NCBI RefSeq assembly: GCF_024137025.1
Contig: NZ_JAMYJR010000030.1
Span: forward strand, 62,001-126,000
From: Paractinoplanes aksuensis
Lineage (GTDB): Bacteria > Actinomycetota > Actinomycetes > Mycobacteriales > Micromonosporaceae
Direction of reading: 5' to 3'
DNA length: 64,000 nucleotides
The notes beneath the pieces were generated by a model that was given only the letters and a program-made list of their open reading frames with translations, did no database searches and was not told the origin of the DNA. Below are positions 16,170-24,892 of this stretch, in pieces; the first letter of the stretch is position 1, and each line of letters begins with the position of its first letter. A program made the translations under genes and the position numbers.

Positions 16170-16185
16170 CCGAGCGAGCGCTCGG
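16170..16185. promoter_or_regulatory. TetR-type operator between acyl-CoA dehydrogenase and monooxygenase genes
   Basis: Perfect 7-bp arms ccgagcg and cgctcgg separated by AG. Palindromes of the form CCGAGCGnnCGCTCGG are common binding sites of TetR regulators that control acyl-CoA/lipid catabolic genes in actinobacteria. It is 38 bp upstream of the monooxygenase ATG. The TetR gene at 23385, in the downstream operon, is the natural candidate to bind it. Confidence 0.6.
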
Positions 16186-16222
16186 GCTGTATCAGCTTGA
16201 TACGGACGGGAAGGGCGCGTCA

Positions 16223-17980
16223 ATGGCGACGGAGACACATCAAGCCATGACAACCGAGGTCACGGCGGAGGCCACGTTCGCCGCCTGGCTCGACCGACTC
16301 ACCGCGGCCCTCGAGGCCGCCGACGCAGCCGGCACCACCGCGCTGCTCGCCGAGGACTGCTGGTGGCGCGACCTGCTCGCGATCACCTGGGACCTGGGCG
16401 TCTACCACGGACGCGACAGGGTCGCGGCCATGCTGACCGACCACCTGACCCCGGACTCCGTCACCAACATCGCGATGGTCACCGAGTTCGGCCCGCGTTT
16501 CCAGGGCGACGAGGTCGTCGAAGGCTTCATCACGTTCGAGACCCCGCTCGGGTACGGGCGGGGAGCCGTCCGCCTGCGGCCGGAGAACGGGCAATGGGTG
16601 GCCTGGACGTTGATGACCGAACTCGACGACCTGCGCGGGCACGAGCGCCGGATCGGCCCGCACCGCTCCAAGGGCCCGCGGCACGAGGCGACCGGCAACT
16701 GGCTCGACGAGCGGCGCGAACACGTGCGCTACTCCGGCCGGGAGCCGGAGGTGGTCGTGCTCGGCGCCGGCCAGGGCGGGCTCGCGGTCGCGGCCAACCT
16801 GGGCCTGATGGGCGTGGACACGCTGGTGCTCGAGAAGAGCGAGCGGGTCGGCGACGGCTGGCGCAAGCGCTACCACTCGCTGGTGCTGCACGATCCGGTG
16901 TGGGCGGACGCGTTGCCGTACATGCCGTATCCGGAGTCGTGGCCCGTCTACTGCCCCAAGGACAAGATCGCCGACTGGTTCGAGTCGTACGCGTCGGCCA
17001 TGGAGCTCAACGTCTGGACCTCGGCCGAGATGACGTCGAGCAGCTACGACGAGGCCACCGGGCGCTGGACGTTGCGGGTGCAGTTGCCGGACGGCGAGCG
17101 CGTCGTCCACCCGCGCGACGTCATCCTGGCCACCGGCGCTGCGGGCGAACCCAACGTACCGAATGTGCCTGGTCTTTCGTCCTACACCGGCGTCAGTTAC
17201 CACTCGAGCAAGCACAGCGCCGGTGGCGACTGGGCCGGGCGCAAGGCGGTCGTCGTCGGCGCTTGCAACAGCGGCCACGACATCGCACAGGACCTGTACG
17301 AGGCCGGCGCCGACGTCACGCTCGTGCAGCGCTCGTCGACCCACATCATCAGCCAGGAACACGGCATTCCGGCCATCTTCGGCAGCAACTTCGTCGAGGG
17401 CGGCCCGCCGACCAAGTACGCCGATCTGCTCGCCGCGGGCACGCCGTGGCCGCTCGTGCTCGAGATGGCCAAGGAGGGCGTCCAGGACACCGCTCGCAAG
17501 GACGCCGATCTGCTGGCGGCGCTGGACGCGGTCGGGTTCAAGCGCAACGACGGTCCCGACGGCACCGGCTTGATGGGCTACGCGCTGGCGTACGGCGGCG
17601 GCTACTACATCGACGTGGGCGCTTCCCGGCTGATCGCCGACGGGAAGATCAAACTCGCCCAGGGCTCCGGCCTCGCGGAGTTCACCCCTTCCGGCGTACG
17701 TCTGGAGGACGGCCGGACCCTGGAGGCCGACCTCGTCGTCCTCGCGACCGGTTACCGCAACATGCGCGAGACGGCTCGCCGGCTCTTCGGTGACGTGGTC
17801 GCCGACCGGCTACCGCTCGTCCTCGGCATCGGCGAGGACGGCGAGATCGGCGGACTGTACCGGCGCACGGGACACCCCGGGTTCTGGTACATGGGCGGGC
17901 CGCTGGCCTGGGTCCGCATCTACTCCAAGCACCTCGCACTCCAGATCACCGCGAAGCACGCGGGGATCCAGCCGGAGTAA
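16223..17980 (+). CDS. Flavin-dependent monooxygenase with N-terminal SnoaL-like domain
   Basis: 585-residue NAD(P)H/FAD monooxygenase of the flavin-containing monooxygenase/YUCCA-like group. The first 150 or so residues form a SnoaL/NTF2-like domain (LAEDCWWRDLLAITWDLGVYHG). The FAD motif is VVVLGAGQGGLAVAANLGLM near residue 180, the middle fingerprint region YTGVSYHSSKHSAGGDW, the NADPH motif VVVGACNSGHDIA near residue 350, and ATGYRN close to the end. The reaction could be N- or Baeyer-Villiger-type oxygenation; the substrate is unknown. The start at ATG 16223 has gggaaggg upstream. A hairpin at 17999-18020 follows before the ABC genes. Confidence 0.9.
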   Translation: MATETHQAMTTEVTAEATFAAWLDRLTAALEAADAAGTTALLAEDCWWRDLLAITWDLGVYHGRDRVAAMLTDHLTPDSVTNIAMVTEFGPRFQGDEVVEGFITFETPLGYGRGAVRLRPENGQWVAWTLMTELDDLRGHERRIGPHRSKGPRHEATGNWLDERREHVRYSGREPEVVVLGAGQGGLAVAANLGLMGVDTLVLEKSERVGDGWRKRYHSLVLHDPVWADALPYMPYPESWPVYCPKDKIADWFESYASAMELNVWTSAEMTSSSYDEATGRWTLRVQLPDGERVVHPRDVILATGAAGEPNVPNVPGLSSYTGVSYHSSKHSAGGDWAGRKAVVVGACNSGHDIAQDLYEAGADVTLVQRSSTHIISQEHGIPAIFGSNFVEGGPPTKYADLLAAGTPWPLVLEMAKEGVQDTARKDADLLAALDAVGFKRNDGPDGTGLMGYALAYGGGYYIDVGASRLIADGKIKLAQGSGLAEFTPSGVRLEDGRTLEADLVVLATGYRNMRETARRLFGDVVADRLPLVLGIGEDGEIGGLYRRTGHPGFWYMGGPLAWVRIYSKHLALQITAKHAGIQPE

Positions 17981-17998
17981 ACGCTTTTCATACGATGC

Positions 17999-18020
17999 CG
18001 CCGGGCGTTTCGACCCGGCG
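17999..18020 (+). terminator. Hairpin between monooxygenase and binding-protein genes
   Basis: cgccggg/cccggcg stem with an 8-nt loop, 19 bp after the monooxygenase stop. There is no T tract, so it may attenuate or stabilise RNA ends rather than fully terminate. Confidence 0.35.
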
Positions 18021-18055
18021 CGATACCTCATGCCCTTTCGCAGAGGAGTCAGCCC

Positions 18056-19174
18056 GTGAAACGTCTTGTACCCGTCGCCTGCGCCAGCCTTCTTCTCATT
18101 TCCGCCTGTGGAAGCGGAGACTCGTCGTCGTCCGCTTCCGGCGGAGACTCGAAGAAGCTCGTCTACTTCATGGCCCCCAACACCACCCCCACCCGCTACA
18201 TCCAGCAGGACGGGCCGGCCTTCGAGAAGGCGATCAAGGCACTCGACCCCAGCGTCGAGGTCAAGTTCGTCAACGCCGGTGGCGACTCGAACCAGCAGCT
18301 GCAGCAGGCCAACGCGGCCATCGCGGCCGGGGCCAAGGCGCTGGTCGTCGTCGCGGCCGACCCCAACACCAGCGCCGGGCTGCTGCAGGCGGCCGAGCAG
18401 GCCAAGGTGCCGGTCATCGGGTACGAGAACCCGCCGGTCAAGGGCACGATGTACGCCCAGGTCATCTTCGACCCCGAGAAGGTCGGCGAGCAGCAGGCCA
18501 CGTACTTCGCTTCACAGGTGGCCGACGGCAAGCTGGGCGCCAAGCCGGTCAAGGTGGCCCGCCAGTACGGCAACAAGGGCGACGTCTACACGACCCAGAT
18601 GCTGGCCGGGCAGAACAAGGTGATCGAGCCGCTGATCCAGAGCGGCGACATCCAGGTCGTCTGCGAGGACTACATCAAGGACTGGGCGCCCGACAACGCG
18701 ACCAAGGCCACCGAGCAGTGCCTGACCAAGACCCAGAACGGCGTGGGCGCGTTCTTCGGCTTCTACGACGGCATCACGGCCGGCATCATCGCCGCGCTCA
18801 AGAACAAGAACCTCAAGACCCCGGTGTACGGCGGTCAGAATCCCGAATTGACCGGGCTCCAGTACATGTTGACCGGGGACCAGCAGGACAACGTGCTGAA
18901 GGCGTTCTCGGTCGAGGCCGAGGCGGCCGCGAAGATCGCGCTGGCCGCCGCCGGGGGTCAGGCGCCACCGGCCGACCTGGTCAAGGACACGATCGACAAC
19001 GGCGCGATGCAGGTGCCGACGGCCAAGCTCGAGTCGACGCTGATCCACCTCGAGGACGGGAAGGACCCCGGCGACGCCGTGCAGAAGGCAGTGGACCTCG
19101 GCATCTTCACCTGGGCCCAGATCTGCGAGGGTCCGGCGGCGTCCACCGAGACCTGCAAGACCCGGAACAAGTAG
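18056..19174 (+). CDS. Sugar-type ABC transporter substrate-binding lipoprotein
   Basis: 372-residue periplasmic-binding-type lipoprotein of the ribose/xylose-binding (type I) class. Signal peptide with lipobox LLISACGSG; the mature part has APNTTPTRYIQQDGPAFEKAI, then AIAAGAKALVVVAADPNTSAGLLQ and KVPVIGYENPPV, and later FFGFYDGITAGIIAAL, matching the xylose-binding architecture. GTG start with gaggag 9 bases upstream. Given the neighbouring monooxygenase, CoA ligase and dehydrogenases, the ligand may be a glycoside or other polar substrate rather than a simple sugar; unknown. Confidence 0.88.
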   Translation: MKRLVPVACASLLLISACGSGDSSSSASGGDSKKLVYFMAPNTTPTRYIQQDGPAFEKAIKALDPSVEVKFVNAGGDSNQQLQQANAAIAAGAKALVVVAADPNTSAGLLQAAEQAKVPVIGYENPPVKGTMYAQVIFDPEKVGEQQATYFASQVADGKLGAKPVKVARQYGNKGDVYTTQMLAGQNKVIEPLIQSGDIQVVCEDYIKDWAPDNATKATEQCLTKTQNGVGAFFGFYDGITAGIIAALKNKNLKTPVYGGQNPELTGLQYMLTGDQQDNVLKAFSVEAEAAAKIALAAAGGQAPPADLVKDTIDNGAMQVPTAKLESTLIHLEDGKDPGDAVQKAVDLGIFTWAQICEGPAASTETCKTRNK

Positions 19175-19241
19175 TCATCGTTCTTTTGGCTTTGTTTAGG
19201 GACGGTCGGCCCTCTCCGGCCGTCCCGCGGGGAGGACGTCC

Positions 19242-20024
19242 ATGAGCTTGCTCGAGCTCACCAAGATCTCGAAACACTTCGGCGGCGTACGGGCCCTGCA
19301 CGAGGTCGACCTGTCGGTGGACGCGGGTGAGGTGGTCGCGCTCATCGGCGACAACGGCGCCGGCAAGTCCACGCTCGTGAAGATCGTGTCCGGGGTGGAA
19401 TCGCCCGACACAGGGGAGATCCGGGTCCGTGGCGAGAGTGCCCGCCTGGTGTCACCGCGGGCGGCGGCCGAGGCCGGGATCCGTACGGTGTTCCAGGACC
19501 TTTCGCTCTGCGACAACCTCGACGCGGTGCAGAACCTGTTCCTGGGCCAGGAGAAGTACGGCCCGATGTGGTCGGGCCGGCGAATCCGGCGGCACGTCAT
19601 GGAGGAGCACGCGCACCGGATCCTCGAGTCGTTGTCGGTCAAGTTGCGCTCGCTGAACACGCCGGTGGTCGCACTCTCGGGCGGGCAGCGGCAGGGCATC
19701 GCGATCTGCCGGGCCCTGATCAGCGACCCGGCCGTGGTGATCCTGGACGAACCGACCGCCGCCCTGGGTGTGTCCCAGCGGGCCGAGGTGCTCGACCTGA
19801 TCCACCGCCTGCGCGACCAGGGCCGCGGCGTGGTCGTGATCTCGCACGACATGAAGGACGTCCGCCAGGTCGCCGACCGCGTCGTCGCCCTGCGCCTCGG
19901 CTCGAAGGTGGCCGAGTTCCGCCGCGGCGAATACACCCCGTCCGACCTGGTCGGCGCCATGACCGGCGCACACGAAGGAGACTCTTCCGTTCCGGCCGGC
20001 GCGACTGAAGGAGACGAGCTGTGA
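19242..20024 (+). CDS. ABC transporter ATP-binding protein (sugar-type, single domain)
   Basis: 260-residue ATPase energising the adjacent importer. Walker A IGDNGAGKSTLVKI near residue 40, Q-loop VFQDLSLCDNL, signature LSGGQRQGIAICRAL, Walker B AVVILDEPTAAL and the switch histidine VVISHDMKD are all intact. It has one nucleotide-binding domain, whereas RbsA/XylG-type proteins usually carry two, so it likely works as a homodimer. It overlaps the permease gene by 4 bp. Confidence 0.93.
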   Translation: MSLLELTKISKHFGGVRALHEVDLSVDAGEVVALIGDNGAGKSTLVKIVSGVESPDTGEIRVRGESARLVSPRAAAEAGIRTVFQDLSLCDNLDAVQNLFLGQEKYGPMWSGRRIRRHVMEEHAHRILESLSVKLRSLNTPVVALSGGQRQGIAICRALISDPAVVILDEPTAALGVSQRAEVLDLIHRLRDQGRGVVVISHDMKDVRQVADRVVALRLGSKVAEFRRGEYTPSDLVGAMTGAHEGDSSVPAGATEGDEL

Positions 20025-21217
20025 GCACCGCGACGGCGTCGGCGCCGGACACTCAGCGGACCCCGGCCGGGCGGGCGATCGAGATGGTCACGGGTGGGAA
20101 CCGCAGCATCCCCGTGCTGATCGTGCTGGCCATCATCTGGACCGTCTTCTACAGCCAGAGCTCGGCCTATCTGAGCTTCCAGAACATCACCAACCTGACG
20201 TTGCAGATCGCGACGACGGCGATCCTGGCCCTGGGCGTGGTCTTCGTCCTGCTCGTGGGCGAGATCGACCTGTCGTCCGCGGTGCTCTCCGGGGTGTGCG
20301 CGGCGATCGCGGCCGGGTTGGCCGTCAACAGTGGGCTGGCGTTGCCGCTGGCCATCGCTGTGGCGATCGGCGCGGGCATGGCGATCACGCTCATCGAGGC
20401 CCTGGTGATCACGTTCGGCGTGCCGTCGCTGATCGTGACGCTGGGCGGCATGGTCATCCTGCAGGGCCTGATCCTGGTCGTGCTGCCGCCCGAGTTCACG
20501 GTCAGCGTGGCCGGCACCTCGTTCGCCAAGATCGCGAGCACGGCGGTTCCGGCCGGCGCCAGCTACGTGCTGGCCGCGGTGGGAACGGTGGCGTTCGCGG
20601 CCTACCGGTTCTTCGTCTATCGCGAGCGGATATCCACAGGCACGCGGACGTCGCCGGTGTCGATCGTCGTGCCGTCGGTGCTCGTGGCGGTCGTGCTGTT
20701 CGGCGGCGTCTACACGCTGACCCGCCAGCGCGGCCTGCCGATGCCCGTGCTGATCGTCGCGGTGATGCTGTTGATCGCCTGGTACTTCACCACCCAAACC
20801 AGATACGGCATCCACTTGTACGCCGTCGGTGGCGACCGCGAGGCGGCCCAGCGCGCCGGTGTCCCGGTCCGGCGGATGGTCATCTACTCGTTCCTGATCC
20901 TGGGCGCCTGCGCGGCCGTAGCGGGCATGGTCGATGCCTCCCGTCAGCTGGGCGTGTCGGTCACCTCAGGCGCCGGCCCCCTGATGCTGAACGCGATCGC
21001 CGCCGCCGTGGTCGGCGGGACCAGCCTGTTCGGCGGCCGCGGCTCGATCTGGTCGGCGATCCTGGGCGCGCTGGTCATCGGCTCGATCAGCAACGGCGTG
21101 CAACTGCTGGGCCTGACCACCGAGGTCCAGTACTTCGCGACCGGCGCGGTGCTCATCATCGCCGTGGCGGTGGACGTGGTCCTCACCCGCGGTTCCCTCT
21201 GGCCGGGCCGACGCTGA
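20021..21217 (+). CDS. Sugar-type ABC transporter permease
   Basis: 398-residue permease of the BPD_transp_2 (XylH/RbsC) family with about ten membrane helices. The conserved region LGVVFVLLVGEIDLSSAVLSGV is near residue 70. The cytoplasmic loop near residue 265 reads YAVGGDREAAQRAGVPVRRM, the typical ATPase-contact motif, and AAAVVGGTSLFGGRGS follows. GTG start overlapping the ATPase stop; its own stop overlaps the ligase start by 1 bp. Confidence 0.93.
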   Translation: MSTATASAPDTQRTPAGRAIEMVTGGNRSIPVLIVLAIIWTVFYSQSSAYLSFQNITNLTLQIATTAILALGVVFVLLVGEIDLSSAVLSGVCAAIAAGLAVNSGLALPLAIAVAIGAGMAITLIEALVITFGVPSLIVTLGGMVILQGLILVVLPPEFTVSVAGTSFAKIASTAVPAGASYVLAAVGTVAFAAYRFFVYRERISTGTRTSPVSIVVPSVLVAVVLFGGVYTLTRQRGLPMPVLIVAVMLLIAWYFTTQTRYGIHLYAVGGDREAAQRAGVPVRRMVIYSFLILGACAAVAGMVDASRQLGVSVTSGAGPLMLNAIAAAVVGGTSLFGGRGSIWSAILGALVIGSISNGVQLLGLTTEVQYFATGAVLIIAVAVDVVLTRGSLWPGRR

Positions 21218-23388
21218 TGAAGTGGATACCCGATCCGCTACGAGTCCACGACACCCGCATCGTGCGCTTCGCCGAGTGGCTGAACGATCAGGGCCGAGCC
21301 CGCCTGACCGACGTGACCGACTACCGCGAACTGCACGCCTGGTCGGTAGCGTCCCCCGGCGACTTCTGGTGCGCAGTAGCCGAGTTCTTCGACGTCGAAT
21401 GGGCCTCACTGCCACAAGAAGCGCTGGCCGACCGACGAATGCCCGGCGCCGTATGGTTCCCCGGCGGCAAACTCAACTTCGGCCGCCACCTGCTACGCGC
21501 CGGCCGCGACGACCAGGCCGCAGTGATCCTGGTCGCCGAAGACGGCGAGAAAACCATCCTGACGTACGCCGAACTACGCACCCAGTCCGGCGCGGTAGCC
21601 GGCCGCTTGCGCGCCCTGGGCGTGGAGCCCGGCGACCGGGTAGCCGCCTACTTGCCCAACTGCATCGAGGGCGTAGTGGCGTTCGTGGCCACAGCAATGG
21701 TCGGCGCAGTCTGGGCCCAAACCGGCCTCGACTACGCACCCCCCTCAGCCGCCGAACGCATGGCCCAACTCGCACCCAAGATCCTGATCGCCGGCACCGG
21801 CTACCACTTCAACGGCAAGGTGCACGACCGTCGAGCCGCAGCCCAAGAACTACGCACCCTGCTCCCATCCCTACAACACACCATCACAGTCGAAACAGCC
21901 GGCGTGCCCGCCTCCGACAGCGCCACCACCCCACCCGAACCGGATGTCCACTCCAGTTCGGCCCCGACAAAAGTGCCGGCCGCGCTGATTCCGAATGTTC
22001 ACCCCGCTCCGAGCCCGGATGCGGTGGCGCCCCCGCCCGTTCCGGATATCCACACCGCTTCGGGGGGCGACGTGCTTGCGGCTGCCTCGGGGCCGAGCGT
22101 GCTCTTGGGTGCGGAGTCGGAGCGGGAGGGCGTGGTAGCGCCGACTGTGGAGGCTCTTGCGTCGAGTACTTGGGGGGAGGCGTTGGGGGCGCCGAGTGTG
22201 CGGGAAGCAGTGGCTGTTGGGTTTGATCATCCGTTGTGGGTTTTGTTCACGTCGGGGACTACGGGTAAGCCCAAGGGGATTGTGCATGGGCATGGGGGCG
22301 TGTTGCTTGAGCAGCTCGTTTCGCCTGGGTTGCATATGGATCTGGGGGCTGGGGACACGTTCTTCTGGTATACGACGCCTAACTGGATGATGTGGAACGC
22401 GCAGGTCTGTGGGCTGCTGTTGGGGTCCACCATCGTTCTGTACGACGGGAAGCCGACGTTTCCGGGGCCGGATGCGTTGTGGCGGGTTGTTTCTGAGCTC
22501 GGGGTTTCGGTGTTCGGGACCTCGCCGGGGTATCTGGAGGCTTCGCAGCGGGCCGGGCTGGAACCGGATATCCCATCCGTTCGGCTGGTTGGGGTTACGG
22601 GGTCGGTGTTGCCGTCCACAGCTAATGAGTGGTTCCGTGCGAACGTCAGCCATACTGTCCAACTGGGGTCCATGAGCGGTGGCACTGATATCTGCGGCAT
22701 TTTTGTCAGCAGCGCGCCGACCGCGCCTGTGTATGACGGGGAGATCAGCGCGCCGGCCCTGGGGGCGGCGGTTGAGGTGTGGGACTCGGCGGGGCAGCCG
22801 GTGGGGGACGGGACGCCGGGGGAGATGGTCATTACCGAACCGATGCCGTCGATGCCGCTGTACTTCTGGGATGACCGGGACGGGCGGAAGCTTCGGGACA
22901 CGTACTTCGATGTGTTTCCGGGGGTGTGGCGGCACGGTGATCTGATCGAGCGGACCGAGCACGGTGGGTTCGTCATCCTCGGGCGCTCCGACGCGACGAT
23001 CAACCGGCACGGCGTACGGCTGGGGTCGGCCGAAATTTATGCCGCGATCAGTGACCTGCCGCAGGTGACCGACGCCCTGCTCGTGGGGGTGGAGCAGCCG
23101 GACGGTGGGTACTGGATGCCGCTGTTCGTGGTGCCGGACGGCGAGCTGGAGCCGGACGCGGTCAAGCGGGTGATCGCCGAGCGGACCTCGCCTCGGCACG
23201 TTCCCGACGACGTCATTCTCGTGCCGGGTTTGCCGCATACGAGGACGGGCAAACGCCTCGAGGTTCCGGTCAAACGTATCCTCCAGGGCGCCGATCCCGA
23301 GCGCGTGATCGACAGGGGTGCTGTCGATGACGCCGGCGCGCTCGACACGCTGATCGCGGCGGCGCGCGCGGGACGGGGACAGCCGTGA
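21217..23388 (+). CDS. Acetoacetyl-CoA synthetase-like acyl-CoA ligase with repeat insertion
   Basis: 723-residue AMP-forming ligase, longer than the usual 650 or so. The N-terminal region (FWCAVAEFFDVEW, PGGKLNFGRHLL) is that of acetoacetyl-CoA synthetases. Adenylation motifs are VLFTSGTTGKPKGIVHGHGG near residue 345, FWYTTPNWMMWN, SGGTDICGIFV, YFWDDRDGRKLRDTYFD and GRSDATINRHGVRLGSAEIY; the catalytic Lys is in TRTGKRLEVPVKR. Between residues about 228 and 335 lies an insert holding three 17-residue repeats. Base composition changes there: the 5' part is C/A-rich, the 3' part G/T-rich. The acid activated is not known. Confidence 0.9.
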   Translation: MKWIPDPLRVHDTRIVRFAEWLNDQGRARLTDVTDYRELHAWSVASPGDFWCAVAEFFDVEWASLPQEALADRRMPGAVWFPGGKLNFGRHLLRAGRDDQAAVILVAEDGEKTILTYAELRTQSGAVAGRLRALGVEPGDRVAAYLPNCIEGVVAFVATAMVGAVWAQTGLDYAPPSAAERMAQLAPKILIAGTGYHFNGKVHDRRAAAQELRTLLPSLQHTITVETAGVPASDSATTPPEPDVHSSSAPTKVPAALIPNVHPAPSPDAVAPPPVPDIHTASGGDVLAAASGPSVLLGAESEREGVVAPTVEALASSTWGEALGAPSVREAVAVGFDHPLWVLFTSGTTGKPKGIVHGHGGVLLEQLVSPGLHMDLGAGDTFFWYTTPNWMMWNAQVCGLLLGSTIVLYDGKPTFPGPDALWRVVSELGVSVFGTSPGYLEASQRAGLEPDIPSVRLVGVTGSVLPSTANEWFRANVSHTVQLGSMSGGTDICGIFVSSAPTAPVYDGEISAPALGAAVEVWDSAGQPVGDGTPGEMVITEPMPSMPLYFWDDRDGRKLRDTYFDVFPGVWRHGDLIERTEHGGFVILGRSDATINRHGVRLGSAEIYAAISDLPQVTDALLVGVEQPDGGYWMPLFVVPDGELEPDAVKRVIAERTSPRHVPDDVILVPGLPHTRTGKRLEVPVKRILQGADPERVIDRGAVDDAGALDTLIAAARAGRGQP
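21940..22092 (+). repeat. Three in-frame 51-bp (17-residue) repeats inside the CoA ligase gene
   Basis: Units begin at 21940, 21991 and 22042 with PDVH, PNVH and PDIH, each followed by a Ser/Ala/Pro-rich stretch. They sit in the loop between the N-terminal part and the P-loop-like motif of the adenylation domain, exactly at the switch in strand composition. Confidence 0.85.
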
Positions 23389-24023
23389 GCACGACGAAAG
23401 AGGCGAAGATGTCAGCCCAGACCGCGTGGCGTGAGTACGAGGAGCAGGACCTCTCCAACATCCTCGGCGCGGCCCTGCAGGCCTTCTTCGAGCACGGCTA
23501 CCACGGCACCACGACCCGCGACCTGGCCCGCCGTTCGGGGCTTTCGGTGCCGGGGGTCTATCACTACTACCCGTCCAAGCAGGACATCCTCTTCGATCTG
23601 ATGAACGTGATCATCGATGAGCTGCTCGACCGTAGTAAGCAGGCCCTGGCGGCGGCGCCGGGTGATCCGCGGGCTCAGTTCGACGCGCTGGTCGAGTCGC
23701 TGTTGCGGTTCCACATGTATCGGCGGATCGGGGCCACGGTGTCGACGGCGGAACTGCGCAGCCTCGAGCCGGAGAACCGGCAGCGGTACGTGGCCAAACG
23801 CGACGAGCAGCAGCGGATGCTCGATCGGGTGATTCTGGACGGCGTACAGGAAAACGCTTTTGCTACTCCGTATCCGAAGGATGCCAGCCGGGCCATCGCT
23901 TCGATGTGCGTGGGCGTGGCCTCGTGGTACCGGCCGGACGGGTCGCTGCCGGTCGAGGCGTTGCTGGAGCGGTACGCGACGATCGCCCGCTCGATCGTCG
24001 GCATCCCGGGCGAGACAGCGTGA
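23385..24023 (+). CDS. TetR-family regulator of the catabolic operon
   Basis: 212-residue repressor. HTH region ILGAALQAFFEHGYHGTTTRDLARRSGLSVPGVYHYYPSKQDIL is a textbook TetR_N domain, with a C-terminal domain of the KstR2-like type (MYRRIGATVSTAELRSLEP). GTG start overlaps the ligase stop by 4 bp; an internal ATG at 23409 is the alternative. It is embedded in the operon, so it is likely autoregulated, and the palindrome at 16170-16185 is the proposed target. The ligand is possibly a CoA thioester made by the encoded ligase (inference). Confidence 0.9.
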   Translation: MSTTKEAKMSAQTAWREYEEQDLSNILGAALQAFFEHGYHGTTTRDLARRSGLSVPGVYHYYPSKQDILFDLMNVIIDELLDRSKQALAAAPGDPRAQFDALVESLLRFHMYRRIGATVSTAELRSLEPENRQRYVAKRDEQQRMLDRVILDGVQENAFATPYPKDASRAIASMCVGVASWYRPDGSLPVEALLERYATIARSIVGIPGETA

Positions 24024-24892
24024 GCACCGCTCGGCCGGCGCCGGCGGCGGATACCTCATCCGGATTCGGATGGTCGGCGGCGAGGGGCGGGGGTAGTTCC
24101 GAAGTTGGGCGCTCGGGGCCGGAGAGCCGGGCCTCCGCCGAAGCCGGGGGCTCGGCGCTGGTGCCCGGTGCTTCTGCCCCAGGCGGTCGGTCGGCTCTGG
24201 TCACCGGTGCTTCGCGGGGGATCGGGCGGGGGATCGCGCTGGCGTTGGCCGAGCAGGGGTGGCGGCTCACGGTGGTGGCGCGTGACCCGGATCGGCTGGC
24301 GGCGGCCTTTGCGAGCGTCGACCCGGGGCAGATCGACAGGGTGGCTGTCGATCTGGCCGCTCCGGATGCGGCTGATGCCGTTGTGGATGCGTACAAGGGA
24401 AAGAACTTGTCCTTGGACGCTTTGATCCTGGCGGCCGGGGTGGGGTCGGCGGCGCCGCTCGACGGGTACTCGATGGGGCGTTTCGACAAGCAGTTCGCGC
24501 TCAATACGCGTGCGCCCTTCGTTCTGGTCAGTCAGTTGCTTCCGTTGCTGCGCGAAGGTGAGGGCGGGCGAGTCATCGCCCTGGCCTCGATCGCCGGTGT
24601 GCACGCCGAGCAGTCGCTGGGCGCTTACGGGGCGAGCAAAGCAGCGCTGCTGGCGTTGTGCCGCGGCATCAACGTCGAGGAGTCGGCGCGTGGGGTGTCG
24701 GCTACGGCGATTGCGCCCGGGTATGTCGACACGGACATGAGCGCGTGGGTGCATGACACTGTGCCGCCCGAGACGATGATTCCGGTGGATGACGTTGTGC
24801 GTACTGTGATGGCGATTTTGTCGTTGTCGCCACGCAGTGTGATTGACGAGATCGTGATGCGCCGGGCCACCGCCGTGGGACATCACGCATGA
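24020..24892 (+). CDS. Short-chain dehydrogenase/reductase with duplicated N-terminal extension
   Basis: 290-residue NAD(P)-dependent oxidoreductase. Cofactor motif TGASRGIG (near residue 67), NAG-equivalent ILAAGVGSAAP, catalytic Ser in ALASIAGVHAEQS and YGASKAA give a complete classical SDR active site. The first 55 or so residues are a Ser/Ala/Gly-rich extension unlike the family. Within it, SALVPGASAP copies the cofactor-binding start SALVTGASRG, with a 39-bp offset at DNA level (24153-24174 and 24192-24213). It overlaps both neighbours by 4 bp. A role in oxidising or reducing a hydroxy/keto intermediate is inferred from context. Confidence 0.88.
   Translation: MSTARPAPAADTSSGFGWSAARGGGSSEVGRSGPESRASAEAGGSALVPGASAPGGRSALVTGASRGIGRGIALALAEQGWRLTVVARDPDRLAAAFASVDPGQIDRVAVDLAAPDAADAVVDAYKGKNLSLDALILAAGVGSAAPLDGYSMGRFDKQFALNTRAPFVLVSQLLPLLREGEGGRVIALASIAGVHAEQSLGAYGASKAALLALCRGINVEESARGVSATAIAPGYVDTDMSAWVHDTVPPETMIPVDDVVRTVMAILSLSPRSVIDEIVMRRATAVGHHA

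Noticed and set aside
20296..21216. N-terminal extension of the CoA ligase frame
   Set aside because: The upstream part is Arg/Gly-rich and lies over the permease gene; family homology begins at ATG 21217.
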